DNA of 64,000 nt from Kutzneria chonburiensis (GCF_028622115.1 NZ_CP097263.1:4278001-4342000); one strand, 5' to 3'; counted from the first letter of the stretch, positions 25,898 to 38,200 are shown. Translations and numbers: made by a program. Notes: generated by a model not told the origin, from the letters alone.

Positions 25898-26400
25898 GCG
25901 TCCCAACCAGGCGCAATCCGCCCCATACCCCCCGTTCATCCCCGTATCTCCCCCGATCCGGGTGATCCCCTTTTCCCACCCTTCGCCCGTCCGTGACCCC
26001 CATCCCGCGGGCAGGAACCGGCTTTCCCGCGACCGCCCCGAGTTCGGGCATACCGAGGCCGGAACGTGTAGCCCCGCACCGTGAACTCGGCCGGGTCGCC
26101 AATCCCGTGGCACGGGCACCAAACCCCGCCACAATGCTGAGAACCCGTCCGGACGGGGATCGGCGGCAGCCCGTCCGGACGGGGCGGCGGGCCGGGCTGG
26201 GAGGGGCCTGGCGGGCCGCATGTCGCCACCGCGGAAAGGCAGCCGCGGCCGGGGTGAGGGGGTGCCCACCACCAGGCGATGCCGGGCGGCTGGGAATGGG
26301 TTACCAGCCAAGCCTTTCCACGGTGCGCCCGCTCGACCGCACAGAGTGTAGGAACGGCGGGGACGGGCGGCCAAAAGGCGTTCTGGGGTGCGGAACAAAC
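25898..26400. other. intergenic region of about 500 bp without a gene
   Basis: Upstream of LuxR paralog 2 and downstream of the giant operon. Frames exist on both strands but have no ribosome site with protein-like sequence. It contains the inverted repeat CCGAGTTC/GAACTCGG (26038-26045 and 26083-26090) and the twin palindromes described separately. Confidence 0.5.
26144..26183. promoter_or_regulatory. two identical palindromes CCCGTCCGGACGGG
   Basis: Perfect 14-bp palindromes at 26144-26157 and 26170-26183, with centres 26 bp apart. They may be paired operator sites for a dimeric regulator upstream of the LuxR gene, or part of the termination region of the giant operon. Confidence 0.45.
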
Positions 26401-28626
26401 CTACACGGGAGAGCCGATCGAACGGCCGAAGCGGACGGGGTCGGCTACGGGGCCGGTGGCGGCGCGGAGCTTGGCGGCCTCTTCGAGGCGGGAGAGCTGG
26501 TCGCCGCCGCCGATCTCGCCCAGCAGGATGCGGCCGCCCTCTACGCCGAGGACCTGGAATCGGGTGCCGGGGAGGAAGACGATGGGCTCGAGCTCGGGCT
26601 CGAAGTAGCCGGTGCGCCGCCCACTGTCGGACCAGATGACGAACTCGGCGTCGCCGGGGAGCGCCACCTCGGAAGAGGTGACGGCGTTCAAGAAGCTGAC
26701 CTCGGTGAGGATGGCGCCGGCGCGATGGGTGCTGGGGTCCAAAGCGCCGCCGCAAAAAGCGACGCCCTCATAGACCGGCAAACGCTGTAGACCGGAGATT
26801 ACGCAGCTCAAAAAAGGCAGGAGAGCGTCGACGTCGCCGGAAAGCAGGGCCTCGTCGGCCTTGCGTTCGCCGGCGGCCAGATAGACCAACACCGCGACCA
26901 GGTCGGTGACCACGGACTGGAGTTCGCCGTCGCGCAGGGATGGGTGCTGGACGAGCAGACGCAGAACCCGGCTGGCGTAAGAGTCGTACTGGTCGCCGAG
27001 GGTGCGGCGCATCCACGCGCGATGCTCGTCCAAAGCGGTCTCGGCGGCGACCAAGGTGTCGAGCATGGTGTCGACGTCGATACCGGGATCGACCAGAAAA
27101 GGCTCGACGCGGGCGGGCACGGGAGGCGGCTCGACGGGCCAGATGTCGAGCGACGCCGTGGCGGAGCCGGAAACGGGCTCGGCGACGGCGACAGCGACCG
27201 AAGCCGAAGCGGAGGCCGAGGCGGCGGAGATCTGGAGTTCCATCTGACGCCGCAACAACACCATGGTCGGCAGGTCGTCGCCGATGTCGTAGTTGATGTC
27301 GGCGTCCACCGCGGTCGGCACGGGCTCGGCGTCCTCGACGGGAACCTCGACGACGGCCTCGACCTCAGGCTCGGCGGCCTTGGGCGCTTCCCCGAAGACA
27401 AGACGCACCACGCGCTGCGTCTCGGCGTCCAAACCGGCGAACAGCTTGGCCCCGGCCACGCTGACCTCGTCGCCGACCTGCTCCCCGGGAACACCGACGG
27501 TCAACCGGGCCCACTCGGGGTCGACGGGCATGGAGCGGACGGAATCGCCGTCAACGGCAGCGGCGGCCCGAACCCACAGCCCGGACGCGACGGCCTCGAC
27601 GACAACGCTCTCGGTGAGCTCCCAAAGCCCGGGCCGCAACGGCTTCAACCCGGAGACGGGCGGCCGGGCGGCAACGACCTCAGGCGCCTTCCCGGGCCGG
27701 TATCGGAGCTCGGTGGCGAAAGACCGCCAGGTCGGACGGCCGTCCGCGGACACGATGCCGACCTCGATGCCTCGCTCGGTCGACAGGGGCAATCCGTTAT
27801 AGGCAATTACGGGGCGGCCGATGGTGTCGGCGGCGAACTGGCCGAGCTCGGCGCCGAAAGACGCGAACCGAACCCGGCGGCGGATCTCCTCGGGCAGCGC
27901 CTCCCACAACGCCCGCAGGTCGGAGGACGGCAGCCGGGCCTCCTCGGGCCCGCCCAGAACAACCGTCAACACGTCCATCCGCACGGGCACGCCGAAGGCC
28001 AGCACGGAATGCCGGCGCAAGGCAGCGGTTGGCGTGGCGTGCAGCCACAGCCCGGTCGGCACGGGCTCGGCGACGGACACGGGCCCGGCCCGCCACGGGG
28101 CGGTCGTCATGAACGACTCCCACTCGGGCGACGGGAACCGAGCGCCGAGGGCCTCGCTGGGCTTGTCGGGGTGGAAGCTGCGCCACGCCCCGGTGGCATG
28201 GGCGTTGGCGACGAACGTCGACCCGCCGGGCACGGGCACCAACGTCCCGTCGGGGGCGACGACCTCGGCCTGGAGCTGCTCGGCCAACCACTGGGCGGCG
28301 ATGGCCCGGGTCGGCCCGCTGCCGGACGCGCTGCCGGCGCCGGACACGGCCAACCGCACGGGACCGCGACCCCGCAGCGCCTGCACGAGGGCGCTCCAAT
28401 AGCCGCCGTTGTCACCGGACGGGAAGTCGACGACGACCATCGTGCGCCCGGGGTCGCCTGGCACGGACGCGGCCAACGCCATGGCGTGCCACCCGGGCCC
28501 GGGCGGCGCGGAGACGACGAGCGCGGCACCGACCTGGCGGGTCTGGAACTCGACGACGGGCGCCTGCGGCGCGGCCGGCGTCGGCGTCGCGGACTTCGAC
28601 CGGCGCGACTTCAACCAGTTGATCAT
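26401..28626 (-). CDS. giant-operon protein with degenerate ADP-ribosyltransferase-like C-terminus
   Basis: 741 residues, third gene of the leftward operon. Residues 1-400 form an unrecognised alpha/beta region with alternating strands (MVVVDFPSGDNGGYWSALVQ; VLTVVLGGPEEARLP). About 430-480 is an Ala/Ser/Glu linker. The C-terminal 220 residues have the ADP-ribosyltransferase layout: LPVYEGVAFCGGALDP, then GAILTEVSFLNAVTSS (Ser-strand), EFVIWSDSGRRTGYF, and IVFLPGTRFQVLGVEGGRILLGEI. The position where active enzymes have Arg (VYRG) carries Glu here, and the final Glu motif is weak, so catalysis is doubtful. It could be an inactive partner, chaperone or immunity-like protein for the giant effector. 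ATG 28626 has a poor ribosome site; 76 bp separate it from the gene before. Confidence 0.65.
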   Translation of the reverse strand: MINWLKSRRSKSATPTPAAPQAPVVEFQTRQVGAALVVSAPPGPGWHAMALAASVPGDPGRTMVVVDFPSGDNGGYWSALVQALRGRGPVRLAVSGAGSASGSGPTRAIAAQWLAEQLQAEVVAPDGTLVPVPGGSTFVANAHATGAWRSFHPDKPSEALGARFPSPEWESFMTTAPWRAGPVSVAEPVPTGLWLHATPTAALRRHSVLAFGVPVRMDVLTVVLGGPEEARLPSSDLRALWEALPEEIRRRVRFASFGAELGQFAADTIGRPVIAYNGLPLSTERGIEVGIVSADGRPTWRSFATELRYRPGKAPEVVAARPPVSGLKPLRPGLWELTESVVVEAVASGLWVRAAAAVDGDSVRSMPVDPEWARLTVGVPGEQVGDEVSVAGAKLFAGLDAETQRVVRLVFGEAPKAAEPEVEAVVEVPVEDAEPVPTAVDADINYDIGDDLPTMVLLRRQMELQISAASASASASVAVAVAEPVSGSATASLDIWPVEPPPVPARVEPFLVDPGIDVDTMLDTLVAAETALDEHRAWMRRTLGDQYDSYASRVLRLLVQHPSLRDGELQSVVTDLVAVLVYLAAGERKADEALLSGDVDALLPFLSCVISGLQRLPVYEGVAFCGGALDPSTHRAGAILTEVSFLNAVTSSEVALPGDAEFVIWSDSGRRTGYFEPELEPIVFLPGTRFQVLGVEGGRILLGEIGGGDQLSRLEEAAKLRAATGPVADPVRFGRSIGSPV

Positions 28627-28702
28627 GGAGCCCCCACTACGGGCTCACCGAGGTCGAAGGACACGCGCACGCCCCCGATACTGCCAGGTCCCCCGGACAC
28701 CT

Positions 28703-29215
28703 TCACCCGGCCGGGTGAACAGCGGCGTCGGCGATGGTGGACGCCAACAGCCGCGTCGACGTCGTCGCACCCGGGTTGACCAGGGCATCCACCTCGTGCT
28801 CGGCCAACATGCCGGCCAGCTCGGCCGCGTTCACGACCTGCCACGCCTCGGCCCGCACGCGGCCCCGGTGCGCCGGCGCGGTGGTCACCAGCAGCGACAG
28901 CACGTCGTCGGGCGCGGGGGCGATCAGCGGCCGCTGGTGCTCGTCCAGCGCCACCCCGAACTCGGACTCCCGGATCACGGCGAACAGGGCGTCGCTGTCC
29001 ACCTCGCCGTCGGCGGCCATCCGCAGCGCGGCGTCAACGGGGTCGGTCGGCGACTCCGGCGTCAACGGCTCGTAGTCGGGGTTGGGCTCGAACCGCCCGA
29101 CCACGCCGTCGGTCACCAGCCAGCCCCCGACCACCGACCCGGCCGGCGGGTTCTGCCCGTCCTCGGCCGCCTGCCAGGCCGGGTCGACCAGGAACAGCCA
29201 CTGGTCACTGCTCAT
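28703..29215 (-). CDS. type VII secretion system-associated protein
   Basis: 170 residues. The pattern WLFLVDPAWQ then PPAGSVVGGWLVTDG, and GRFEPNPDYEPLTPESPTDP then VDAALRMAADGEVD, matches the actinobacterial T7SS-associated protein family as I know it. The second half (LFAVIRESEFGVALDEHQRPL to LAEHEVDALVNPGAT) resembles SseB-like domains. ATG 29215 overlaps the last codons of the giant gene by 11 bp, so translation is coupled to it. The upstream in-frame GTG 29233 is less likely. Its position after every module of a giant secreted-type protein suggests a chaperone or export adaptor for that protein. Confidence 0.75.
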   Translation of the reverse strand: MSSDQWLFLVDPAWQAAEDGQNPPAGSVVGGWLVTDGVVGRFEPNPDYEPLTPESPTDPVDAALRMAADGEVDSDALFAVIRESEFGVALDEHQRPLIAPAPDDVLSLLVTTAPAHRGRVRAEAWQVVNAAELAGMLAEHEVDALVNPGATTSTRLLASTIADAAVHPAG

Positions 29216-32200
29216 CGGTCCCACGCCCCTCACCGGCAGAGCTGACAGAGCCCGGAGGCGGCAACTCTATCCCTATCATCCGCATCTCCATCTGTGCGGC
29301 GGCCGCGGCCGCCGCATTGCCGCCCTGCGCCCACGCCCGCGCCATGCCGTGCAGCAGGTGCGACAGCATCAGCCCGGCGGTCACGGGATCGCCGGCCTTG
29401 CGCAGGTACGGGTTCAAGGCACCGTCCCGCTCCAGCATCTCCACGGCCCGCTGCAACCCGGTCCGGAACTTGCCGGCCGCGGCCTCGCCCTCGACGGCCT
29501 TGATCTCCTCGGCGGCCTCGTCGGTCGTCGACTTCACCAGGTCCACGGTCTCCGGCGCGGCCCCGCTCCCGGCCAGCCGCTCATCGACACCCTTGACAGC
29601 AACGGGCGTGTCAGGGATGGGCTCCAGCAGGTGCGCGCTCAGCGGCGCGGGCCGCCGGAGCCGGCTGAACGGCGTGGCCGACGTCCAGCGCTTGATCCGC
29701 GACAGCGGGCTGTCGTCGCTGAAGTGCTTGCCCAGCTCGACACCGGCCGACCGGACGGCCGCGTCGTGGAACCGCGCGGACGGCTCGGCGACGGTGTGCC
29801 GGGCCTGGTCGCCGTGATCGAGGTGGGTCGTGACGACGGCGTCGCGCCGGTGCGCGTCGTACGCGCCGACGGTGTCGGACTGCGGCACCAGCTGCTCGAC
29901 GTCGAGCTCCCGCGTCCGCGGCGGGGCGTAGATGGTGAGCTGCCGCTGGATCTGGTTCATCAGGTACTCGCGCACGTCGTCGGCCCGCTGCCGGCCGGAC
30001 ACCTCGCCGGTGGCCCGGGAGTTGCCCAGCGGCGAGCCGCTGGAGTACCCGGTGATCTTGGCGACCGGCAGCGGCAGGTCGTCGGCCTGCCGTTCCAGGG
30101 CCAGCTTGGCGAACTTCTCGGCGAACGCGTCGAGTTCGGGCACGCGGCCGGCCGGCAGCTTGAACTTGCCCCGCTTGAACTGCACGTCGACCGGGTCGTG
30201 CCCGCCGGGCTCGCTCAGCGGCCCGTGCTCGCCCAACGCGTTGAGCCGCACCGGCCGGCTCACCTTGCCGTCGCCCTCGTGCCAGGTCGACTCGCCGGTG
30301 ACGGTGAACCGCTCGCGGGCGGTGCCGACCGGCACCGGCACCCACTGGTCGCGCCGGTCGCGATACCGGTCGGTGATGGAGTGCACGGCCCCGCTGGTCG
30401 CCGGGTCGGAGGCGATGTGGGACAGCACGATCGCGGTGACGATGTCCGGCCGCTGGTGCTTGCCGGCCTTGCGGTGCACGTCGGCGAGGTCGAGGTGGCC
30501 GCCGTTGCCGGGCAGCTTGGCCACGGCGTCATCGGCGACGGCCTTGGCCAGCCGCAGCGTGTTGGCCCGGTCGGACAGGCCGATCTTGCCGTCGATGCGG
30601 GTCGGGCCGTCGGCGTACTTCCACCCCTTGCCCAGTGCGGTGGCGATCTCGGACACGATGGCGGCTTCGTGCTTGGGCAGGACCGGCCCGAAGATGTTGT
30701 AGTGGCCGCCGCTCTCCACCGCGGTGAGTCGGTCGCCGTGGCCCTCGCCGAACAACGTGATCTGGCTGGCGCCGATCACGCGGTCGGCCTTGTCCTTGGC
30801 GGCCAACGCCAACTGGAGGTCGTGGGCCAGTCCGCCCGGCCCGTCGACCGCGCCGGCCTTGCAGGCCAACAACATCGTGGTGCGGCGGCCGCCGTCGACG
30901 GCCTTGGCGAAGCCCTCGGTCCGTACGGCGATGTCGGCCAGCGTGCTGGCCTTCACCCGAACGTCGCCGAGGCCGCGCACATGCAGGCCGGCGCTGTACG
31001 GGTTGGCGTGCGCCATCAGCACCGCGGACTCGTCGGCCAGACCGGGCACGGTCGTGGCCAGGTCCTTGTCGTTGACGACGCGGCCGCGGCCGTCCTTGTC
31101 GTACTGGTAGACCCGGTCCGGGTTGGCGCCGCCGGCCCAGCGGCGGGCCAGCTTGCGGTCGGCCTCCTCGTGGAAGAAGGACGTGCCGAACACCTTGCCG
31201 GAGCTGTCCCGCAGGGCGGTGTGGGTGACGCCGGACATCGGGAACCGGCGCTCGCGGCCGGCGTCGTCGTGGCCGCTGAACCAGTCCTGCCTGGTGTCAC
31301 CATGGGAATCGTTGTGCGGCAACGAGTCGACGCCGCGACGCGGGTCGTTCTGAAGCTGCTCGAGGTGGTGGCCGGTGAGCTTCTCGCCCACCTGGTGATC
31401 GGTCAGCCCGAGGTGGGTGCCGATCTTCTGCGCCAGCTGCGCCGGGCTGTCCTTGAGGCTCCAGACGGCGTGTCCCTCGGCCGGGCCGTCGGCGACCAGC
31501 TTGACCCGGGCGTGGGCGTCGAGCCGGTCCTCGACCTGCTGGAAGCGGACCCGGAACTGGTCGCCGCCGGGCAGCCGCTCCTGGTTGAACTGCTTCTCCG
31601 CGCCCAGGTCGAGGTTGCGCAGCACGTCGCGGGCCTGCCGCGGCGTGACGTCGCCGTCGAAGTGCACCTTGACGGTGGCCTCGCGGACCCACTCCCCCGG
31701 CTTGACCTCCATGCGGCGCATGTCGTAGCTGAACCGGCCGTGCTCGGTGGACGCACGGACGATGTTCAGCGGCGCGTCGTCACGGACAAGGTCGATGTCG
31801 GCCAGCTGCACGCGCTCATGTTGGGGCGCAACGACATCCGGCGCGGACCGCATCTCCGCGCGCTCGTGCACCGGCTGCGGGTACGCCGGGCCCTCGATGC
31901 CGGTCTTCGGCACCACCTGCCGCGGCGCGGGGCTGCTGTCGTTGAGCCGGGTGTGCGGCACGACGGCCTGGTCCTGCGTGACCCGCTCGACCTGCCAGAG
32001 GTCGCGGGGCCGCAGGGCGGCACCGGTGTCGTGGGCGTGCAGCACGCCGGCCTCGTCGCGCGGGCCGAGGTACTGGAGCACGGCGTGGGCCAGGGTTGCC
32101 GGGGAATCCTCGGTACGCCAACGGTCCTGGCGGGTTTCGGCGCCGCCGACCCGTACGGACGCGTGGGCGTCGTTGGCGTCCACCCGCTCGATCCGGACGT

Positions 32201-35200
32201 GGAACTGGTCGCCGGTCGGCAGGCGGTAACCCTTGTTCAGCACGTCCCGAACACCGTCGGAAGCCTTCTGCCAGGCGCGATCCACGTCCTCATGGGTGGC
32301 GCCGGAACCGGGCTCCATGTGCAGCTTGACGGTGTACTCCTGCACGAACCGGCCCTGCTCCACCTCGATGCGCCGCACGTCGTAGCGCACCATGCCGGTG
32401 TCGGAGCTGAGGATCCGGGCCGGGCCGGAGACGTCGCTGTGCCGGTCGTGCACGCCGGTGTTCTCGGTGTGCACGGAGTCCAGCAGGTCGTCGCGGCGCA
32501 GGTGCTCCCACTGGTCGGGCGTCATCGGCCGGTTCGGCTCGAACCACGGCGCGGTGTCGGCCGGGTTGTGCCGCCACTGCTCGTTGCCCAGCACCGGGTC
32601 ATTGGCCGACCGGTGCGAGTCGTGCAGCGCCGAGGCGATCTGGTCCACGCTGTAGCCGCCGTTGAACAGCTCGCTCATCTCGGGCCGGATGGCCGGCTCG
32701 AAACCGTGCTGTAGCAACAGCTTCGGTAGCAGCGTGTACACGTTGAGGCGGCCGTTGGCGTCCTCGAACGGGTGCAGCACGTGCAGCGTGCGCACGACCC
32801 GGCCGATGGCCCGCAGCCGGTCGAAGTCGTCGTGGGCGCGGCCGATCTCGGCGTGGAACTGGGAGAACGCCGAGTCGATCAGCTGCGGGGCGTGCTCCTG
32901 CGAGTAGTTGGTGGTGATCGTGGTGTTCTTGCCGACCAGCGTGCTGGTGAACGTGGCCGGCGGCTGGTCGTGCTGGTCGTTGACCATCGAAGCCAGCGTG
33001 GCCACCAGGCGCCGGTCGCCCAGCCGCTCGGTCAGCATGTCGTGGGCCAGCGGACGGTCGCCGATCGGGAAGTGGGTGTTCTTGGTCTTGCCGCTGCTGC
33101 CGGTCGAGCCCGACCACTTGTAGGTCTTGCCGAGGTGCGCGGTGACGGCGTCGTGCATCTGCTTGTACTTGGCCGAGTCGTAGCGCTCGTTGGGGTCGAT
33201 GGTGTTCAGGTAGCGCTCGTAGGCCGCTTCCATGCTCTGCTGGAAGCCCTTGGACTGCTCGTGGTCGTACATCGAGCCCGGGTCGTCGGGGAAGCGCTGC
33301 TGCGCCTCCTCGTGGTGCGCCGGGTCGATGTACAGCTTCCACCAGTCCTTCTTGGGCAGCACGGAATCCAGCTGCCGGGCCGGGCCGGCCGGGATCGGCT
33401 CGGGGTTCTCCTCCTGCGGCTCCGCCTCACGCCGGGCCGACGCCGCCTGTCCGCGCCGCAAAGCCTCCTGGGCCAGCTGCTCACGGTCGTGATCGGCGTT
33501 GCGCTCGCGCACCGGCGGCAGGTGCTCGGGCACGTCGTGTTCCGTGCGCGGCAACGTGTTCCAGTGCTGCGGGTTGGGCCCGTTCAGCCGGGTTTCGGGC
33601 ACGTTGACCTGGTTGCGGGCGATCCGCTCGACCTGCCACAGGTCGCTGGGCCGCGGGCCGACCGCCGGCTCCGAGGTGATCGGCCGGCGCGGGTCGTCCC
33701 GCGGGCCGACGTACTGCATCACCGCGTGGGCCAGGGTTTCCGGCGAGTCGTGGCGGTCCCACTGGTTCTGCCGGGTCACACCGTGATCGCCGACCGACAC
33801 CGTGGCGTGGGCGTCGGCCGCGGTGGCCGCCCGCTCCAGCCGCAGGTGGAATTGGTCGCCGGAGGGTAGGCGGAAACCCTTGTTCAGCAAGGAGTTCACG
33901 CCGGTCTCGGCCTTGTGCCAGACCGCGTCGGCGTCGGGGCCGTCCACGTGCAGCTTGACGGTGTACTCCTGCACGAAGCGATCCGGCGCGACCTCGATGC
34001 GCCGCAGGTCGTAGCGGACCATGTTGGCGTCCGAGGAGATCGACCGGGCGTCGCCCCGCTGGTGCACCGCCTTCACGTCGCTGACCTCGGTGTGCACGGT
34101 GGCCTTGAGGTCGTCACGACGCAGGTGGTCCCACTGGTCGACGGTCAGCCGCTGGCGCGGCTGCGACCACGGCGCGGTGTCGGCCTCGCTGTGCCGCCAG
34201 CGCTCGTCGGTCAGCACCGGGTTGCGCATGGCCAGGTGCTCTTCGTGGATGGCCGAGACGATCTGGTCCAGCGACCGGCCGCCCTGGAACAGCTCGTCCA
34301 TGTCGGGCCGGATCACCGGGTCGAAACCGTGCTCCAGCAACAGCTTCGGCAGCAGCACGTGCACGTTGAGGCGGCGGTTGCCGTCCTCGAAGGGGTGGAT
34401 GATGTGCAGCGTGCGGACGGCACGGGCGATGGCCCGCAGCCGGTCGAAGTCGTCGTGCGCGCGGCCGATCTCGTCGTAGAACTGGTCGAAGGTGGTGTTC
34501 ACCATGTCCCGGGCCTCGCCCGGGTTGTAGTTGGTGGTGATCAGCCGGCGGCCGCCCTCGATGTGGGTGTAGGTCACCGGGTTCGTGCCGCGGGTGGACA
34601 GCGCCTTCATCACGTCGACGACCAGCGGGCGGTCGCCGACCTTGTCCAGGAAAACGTCCGGGTCGACCTCACGGCGTCGCACCGGGAAGTTCGTCGGCAC
34701 GGTGACGCCGTTGTGGACCTGGCTGCCGGTCCACTCGAACTTCTTGTTCAGGTTGCTGGTCGCGGTCTCGTGCATCTCCTTGTAGATGTCGGCATCGAGC
34801 CGCTCGCCGCGCCGCGCGTCGAGGAACTTCTCGTAGGCGCCGACCATGCTGCGCTGGAAGCCCGGCGAGCGCTCGTTGTCGTACAGCGAGCCCGGGTCGT
34901 CCGGGAACTCCCGCGCGGCCTGCTCGTGGTGGCGCGGGTCGAGGTAGAGCCGCCACCAGTCGTTCTTGGGCAGCGCCTCGGACAGGGTGCGCGCGGGACG
35001 CGGCTCGTCCGGCAGCGCCCGCATCTCGGGCTCGTGTTCCTCGATCTCGGCGATGGACTCCAGCATGTGCCGACGGTTGTCGGCGAGCCGCTGGCCTTCG
35101 CTGTGGATCCGTTGCAGCGCAGCCATTCCCCGGCGCGTGCCGGGCAGGTCGCGGTCGTGCAGCGCCTGTCCGAAGCGTTCCCGCGCGGCGGCGGCGTTGG

Positions 35201-38200
35201 CCATGTGCACGGCGCTGTCCCGGGTGTTGCGCTTCAGCAGCGAACGGTGGTGCTGCAATTCGTCGCTGTGGTCGCGATCCGGTGGCGTGAACGGCATGTC
35301 GTCGTTGGAGGAGTGGGTTTCCTCGGGCACGGGCGGTCGGCCGGCCAGTGCGGCGTCGCGCTCGCGGCGGGCGGCCCACCACGCGTCCTCGGCGTCGCGG
35401 GCCTGACGGTAGGTGTCGACGGCGTGGTCGAACGCCTGCTGCCGGGCCTGGTCGGCCTGCCGGAACGAGTTCGTCAGCTCGTCCTGCTGGCGGGTGAGCT
35501 CGTCGGCGTGCTCGTGGGCCAGCGTGAGCTGCTGCTCGACCTGGTCGATACGGGGCCGGTCGTCGGCCGCGTAGGCGTTGTACAGCTCGCCGCGCAGCCG
35601 TCCGAGCTCGTCGTTGTTGGTCTCCTGGGCCCGGCGGTTGCGTTCCAGCTGCTCGCGCAGCGGCTCGGTCTGCTCCTTGGCGGCCAGGTAGGCGTCGTCG
35701 GCCACGTGCCGGGCCTTGACGACGTTGTTCTCGGCGGTCCGCCAGGCCTTCTCGGTGTCGCGGACCTTGTCCTGGGCCTGCCGGACCGGCTCGGGCAGCG
35801 TGCCGTCGTCGTAGGTCCGGATCCGGGACGAGTCGTCGAACTTGAGCGACACCGCCCGGTCGCCCTTGACCAGGCGGATCTCGGTGTCGTGCACCAGAAC
35901 CTGGGTGCGACCGGGGTGGCTCGTGCTGCCGGCCGGGGCCGGGTGCACGGCGCCGCTGGTGCTGGAGCTCTGGCTGTGCGACATGCCGCCGCGGTCCAGG
36001 TACACGCCGGACTCGCCGGCGTTGAAGTCCCGGTGCTGCGGGGCGTGCGGGCCGTCGGTGACGTTGCCGCCGACGCCGCCGATGATCGCGTTGACCGAGC
36101 CCGAGACCGTCCGCGACACGGTCGTGTCGATCTTCGACGAGTGCGCGGTGCCGCCGCCCAGGTCGACGGAGTCGCTGACGGTGACCAGGCGCGGGTTGGT
36201 GAGCTTGGCGTACGCGGTCAGGCCGGCTTCGCGCAGGCCGGGCAGGTCGACCGGGCCGCGCAGCATCGCCGGCAGGTTGGCCTTGATCACCTCGGGGGTG
36301 AGCGTGGTGGTCAGCGCGTGCTCGGAGGTGCTGCTCAGGTCGCCGGCCAGCCGCCGGGCCTCGGTGCGCAGCAGGTTCACCGGGCCGGTGAAGTCGTCGA
36401 CGTGCACCTCGTCCGGCAGCTTGGCGCCGTCACGCTGCCAGGCGGCGTGGTCGACCGGCCCGTCCTCCATCCGAGTAACGGTTGCACCGTTACGTACCGG
36501 CACGTCGGTGGTGGTGCTGACGTCGTCGGCCAGCTTGCGGACCACCAGGTCGTGCGGCTCGGGCTCGGAGAACTGGAGGTGCTCGCCCTTGTGCTTGATC
36601 TCCAGCCGGAAGTTCACCGGCAGCTTGAACCGGGCCTGCGGACCACTGGCCTCGCTGGTCTGCGTGACCTCGGTCGAGTCGGTCCTGGTGGTCTTGGTGC
36701 CGGTGGAGTGGGTGATGCTGGCCGAGGTGGCATTGTTGACGGTCATGCTGGCCGCCGGGTCCTTCAGCTGCGGCAGACCCGTGCCCAGGAACCGCCCGCC
36801 AACGCCGGAACTGGCCTCCTTGCCCTTGGTCTGGGCCTCGGACAGGGCGCCGGTGGCGTTGTGCGCCATCTTGCTGCCGTCGTGGGACACGCCGAGATAG
36901 GTCGGCCCGTCCTCGGTCGGCGTCGCGTGCAGCACGACCTCGTAGTTGTCGTGCGTGAAGGTGTTGGGCTTCGGCGTCATCAGCGACACGCCACCGTTGA
37001 GGGCACTGTCCACAAGGGAGCGAACACCGTCCTGTGAGGACTGCTCCTCAAGGCGGCGCAGGTTGCCCATGGCGTCGTCCAGCACGGACTGCGGCAGCAG
37101 CTCCTTGCCGAGGCCGCCCAGGTTCTCCCGCAGCGACGGCACCAGCTTGACCAGGTCGCCGGTCGGCTCGACGTGGCCGAAGCCGATCGACGGACGCTCG
37201 GTGCGCAGCGTGTTCGGCACCGGCAGGCCCGGCTTGGGCCCGATCGGCGTCGGATCGGTCGCCAGGTCGTGCTCGGGCAGCACGCCCATGGCCCGCGCCT
37301 GCTGCTCGGTGACGCGCACGAACACGCTGTCCGGCAGGTCGACCGTACGGCCGGCGGTGCGGACATCGGTGTCGTGCAACATGTTCGTCTGCCGCGACTC
37401 GGCCACGACGTGGACCTTGGCGTTCATCCGCAGCAGCACGGTCCGGCCGTCCGGCGAGGACACGCTGTGCTCGGCGGTGCCGCCCATCGACCGCGCGATT
37501 TTGGACGTCCAGGTCCAGTTGCGCAGGCTCGCAGTGGCGAAGATGCCGGCCCGGCCGTGCGGGTGCGCGGTGTCCGGCGTGAGGGTGAGGGCGTTGCGGG
37601 ACGAGGACGTGCCGACGTTGATGCCGACGGAATGCTGCGTCTGCTTGGCCCCGCTGGCCGAGTAGCCGCCGGATTGCTGCTGCTTCAACGAGATCTCGTC
37701 GGAGACCGACACCAGCTTCGGCTCGGTCAGCTCCATGGTCATGCCGACCGCGCCGACCCGGTCCATCACGCGCCGGTTGTGCTGCAAGCCGTCCAGCTGC
37801 ACGCCGTGCGAAACCAACTGCGGGTCGGCGGTCAGCGTCTCCGGGCTGAAGGCGTGGTGCAGCGCGTCGGCGCTGACCGTGCCCTGCAAGGCCAGCGCGC
37901 GGTCGCCGCCGCCGGCCTCGGCCAGGGCCTCCTCGGCGGCGCGGTGGATGTGCTCCGCGCCGACGATCGCCTCCACCCGCTGGAACTCCGGCTGCCGCTT
38001 GGCCCGGGCGGTGGCCCGCAGGTCGCTGATGTGCGGCGCGTCGGCCATCGGCGTGGTGACGTGGTTGTCCACGTGCTGGTGCGGCGGGGTCTTGCTGGTC
38101 AGGCTGTGCGGCACCAGCACGGTGACCTCGCCGGCCGGCGGCGTGCGGTGCGTGCCGTCGTTCGGGCCCACGTGCGGAGTCCGGTGCACGGTCGGCACAT

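Noticed and set aside
25936-26229. Small minus-strand frame between the LuxR gene and the giant operon
   Set aside because: Pro/Gly/Arg-rich, without ribosome site or recognisable pattern; it crosses the twin palindromes.
22355-26755. Long alternative minus-strand frames overlapping the LuxR genes
   Set aside because: Out-of-frame shadows rich in Gly/Arg/Pro. The LuxR frames have full domain order and ribosome sites.
29082-37037. Further long plus-strand frames of over 1,000 codons opposite Fic and C-terminal regions
   Set aside because: Antisense shadows with biased composition and no ribosome site or family signature.
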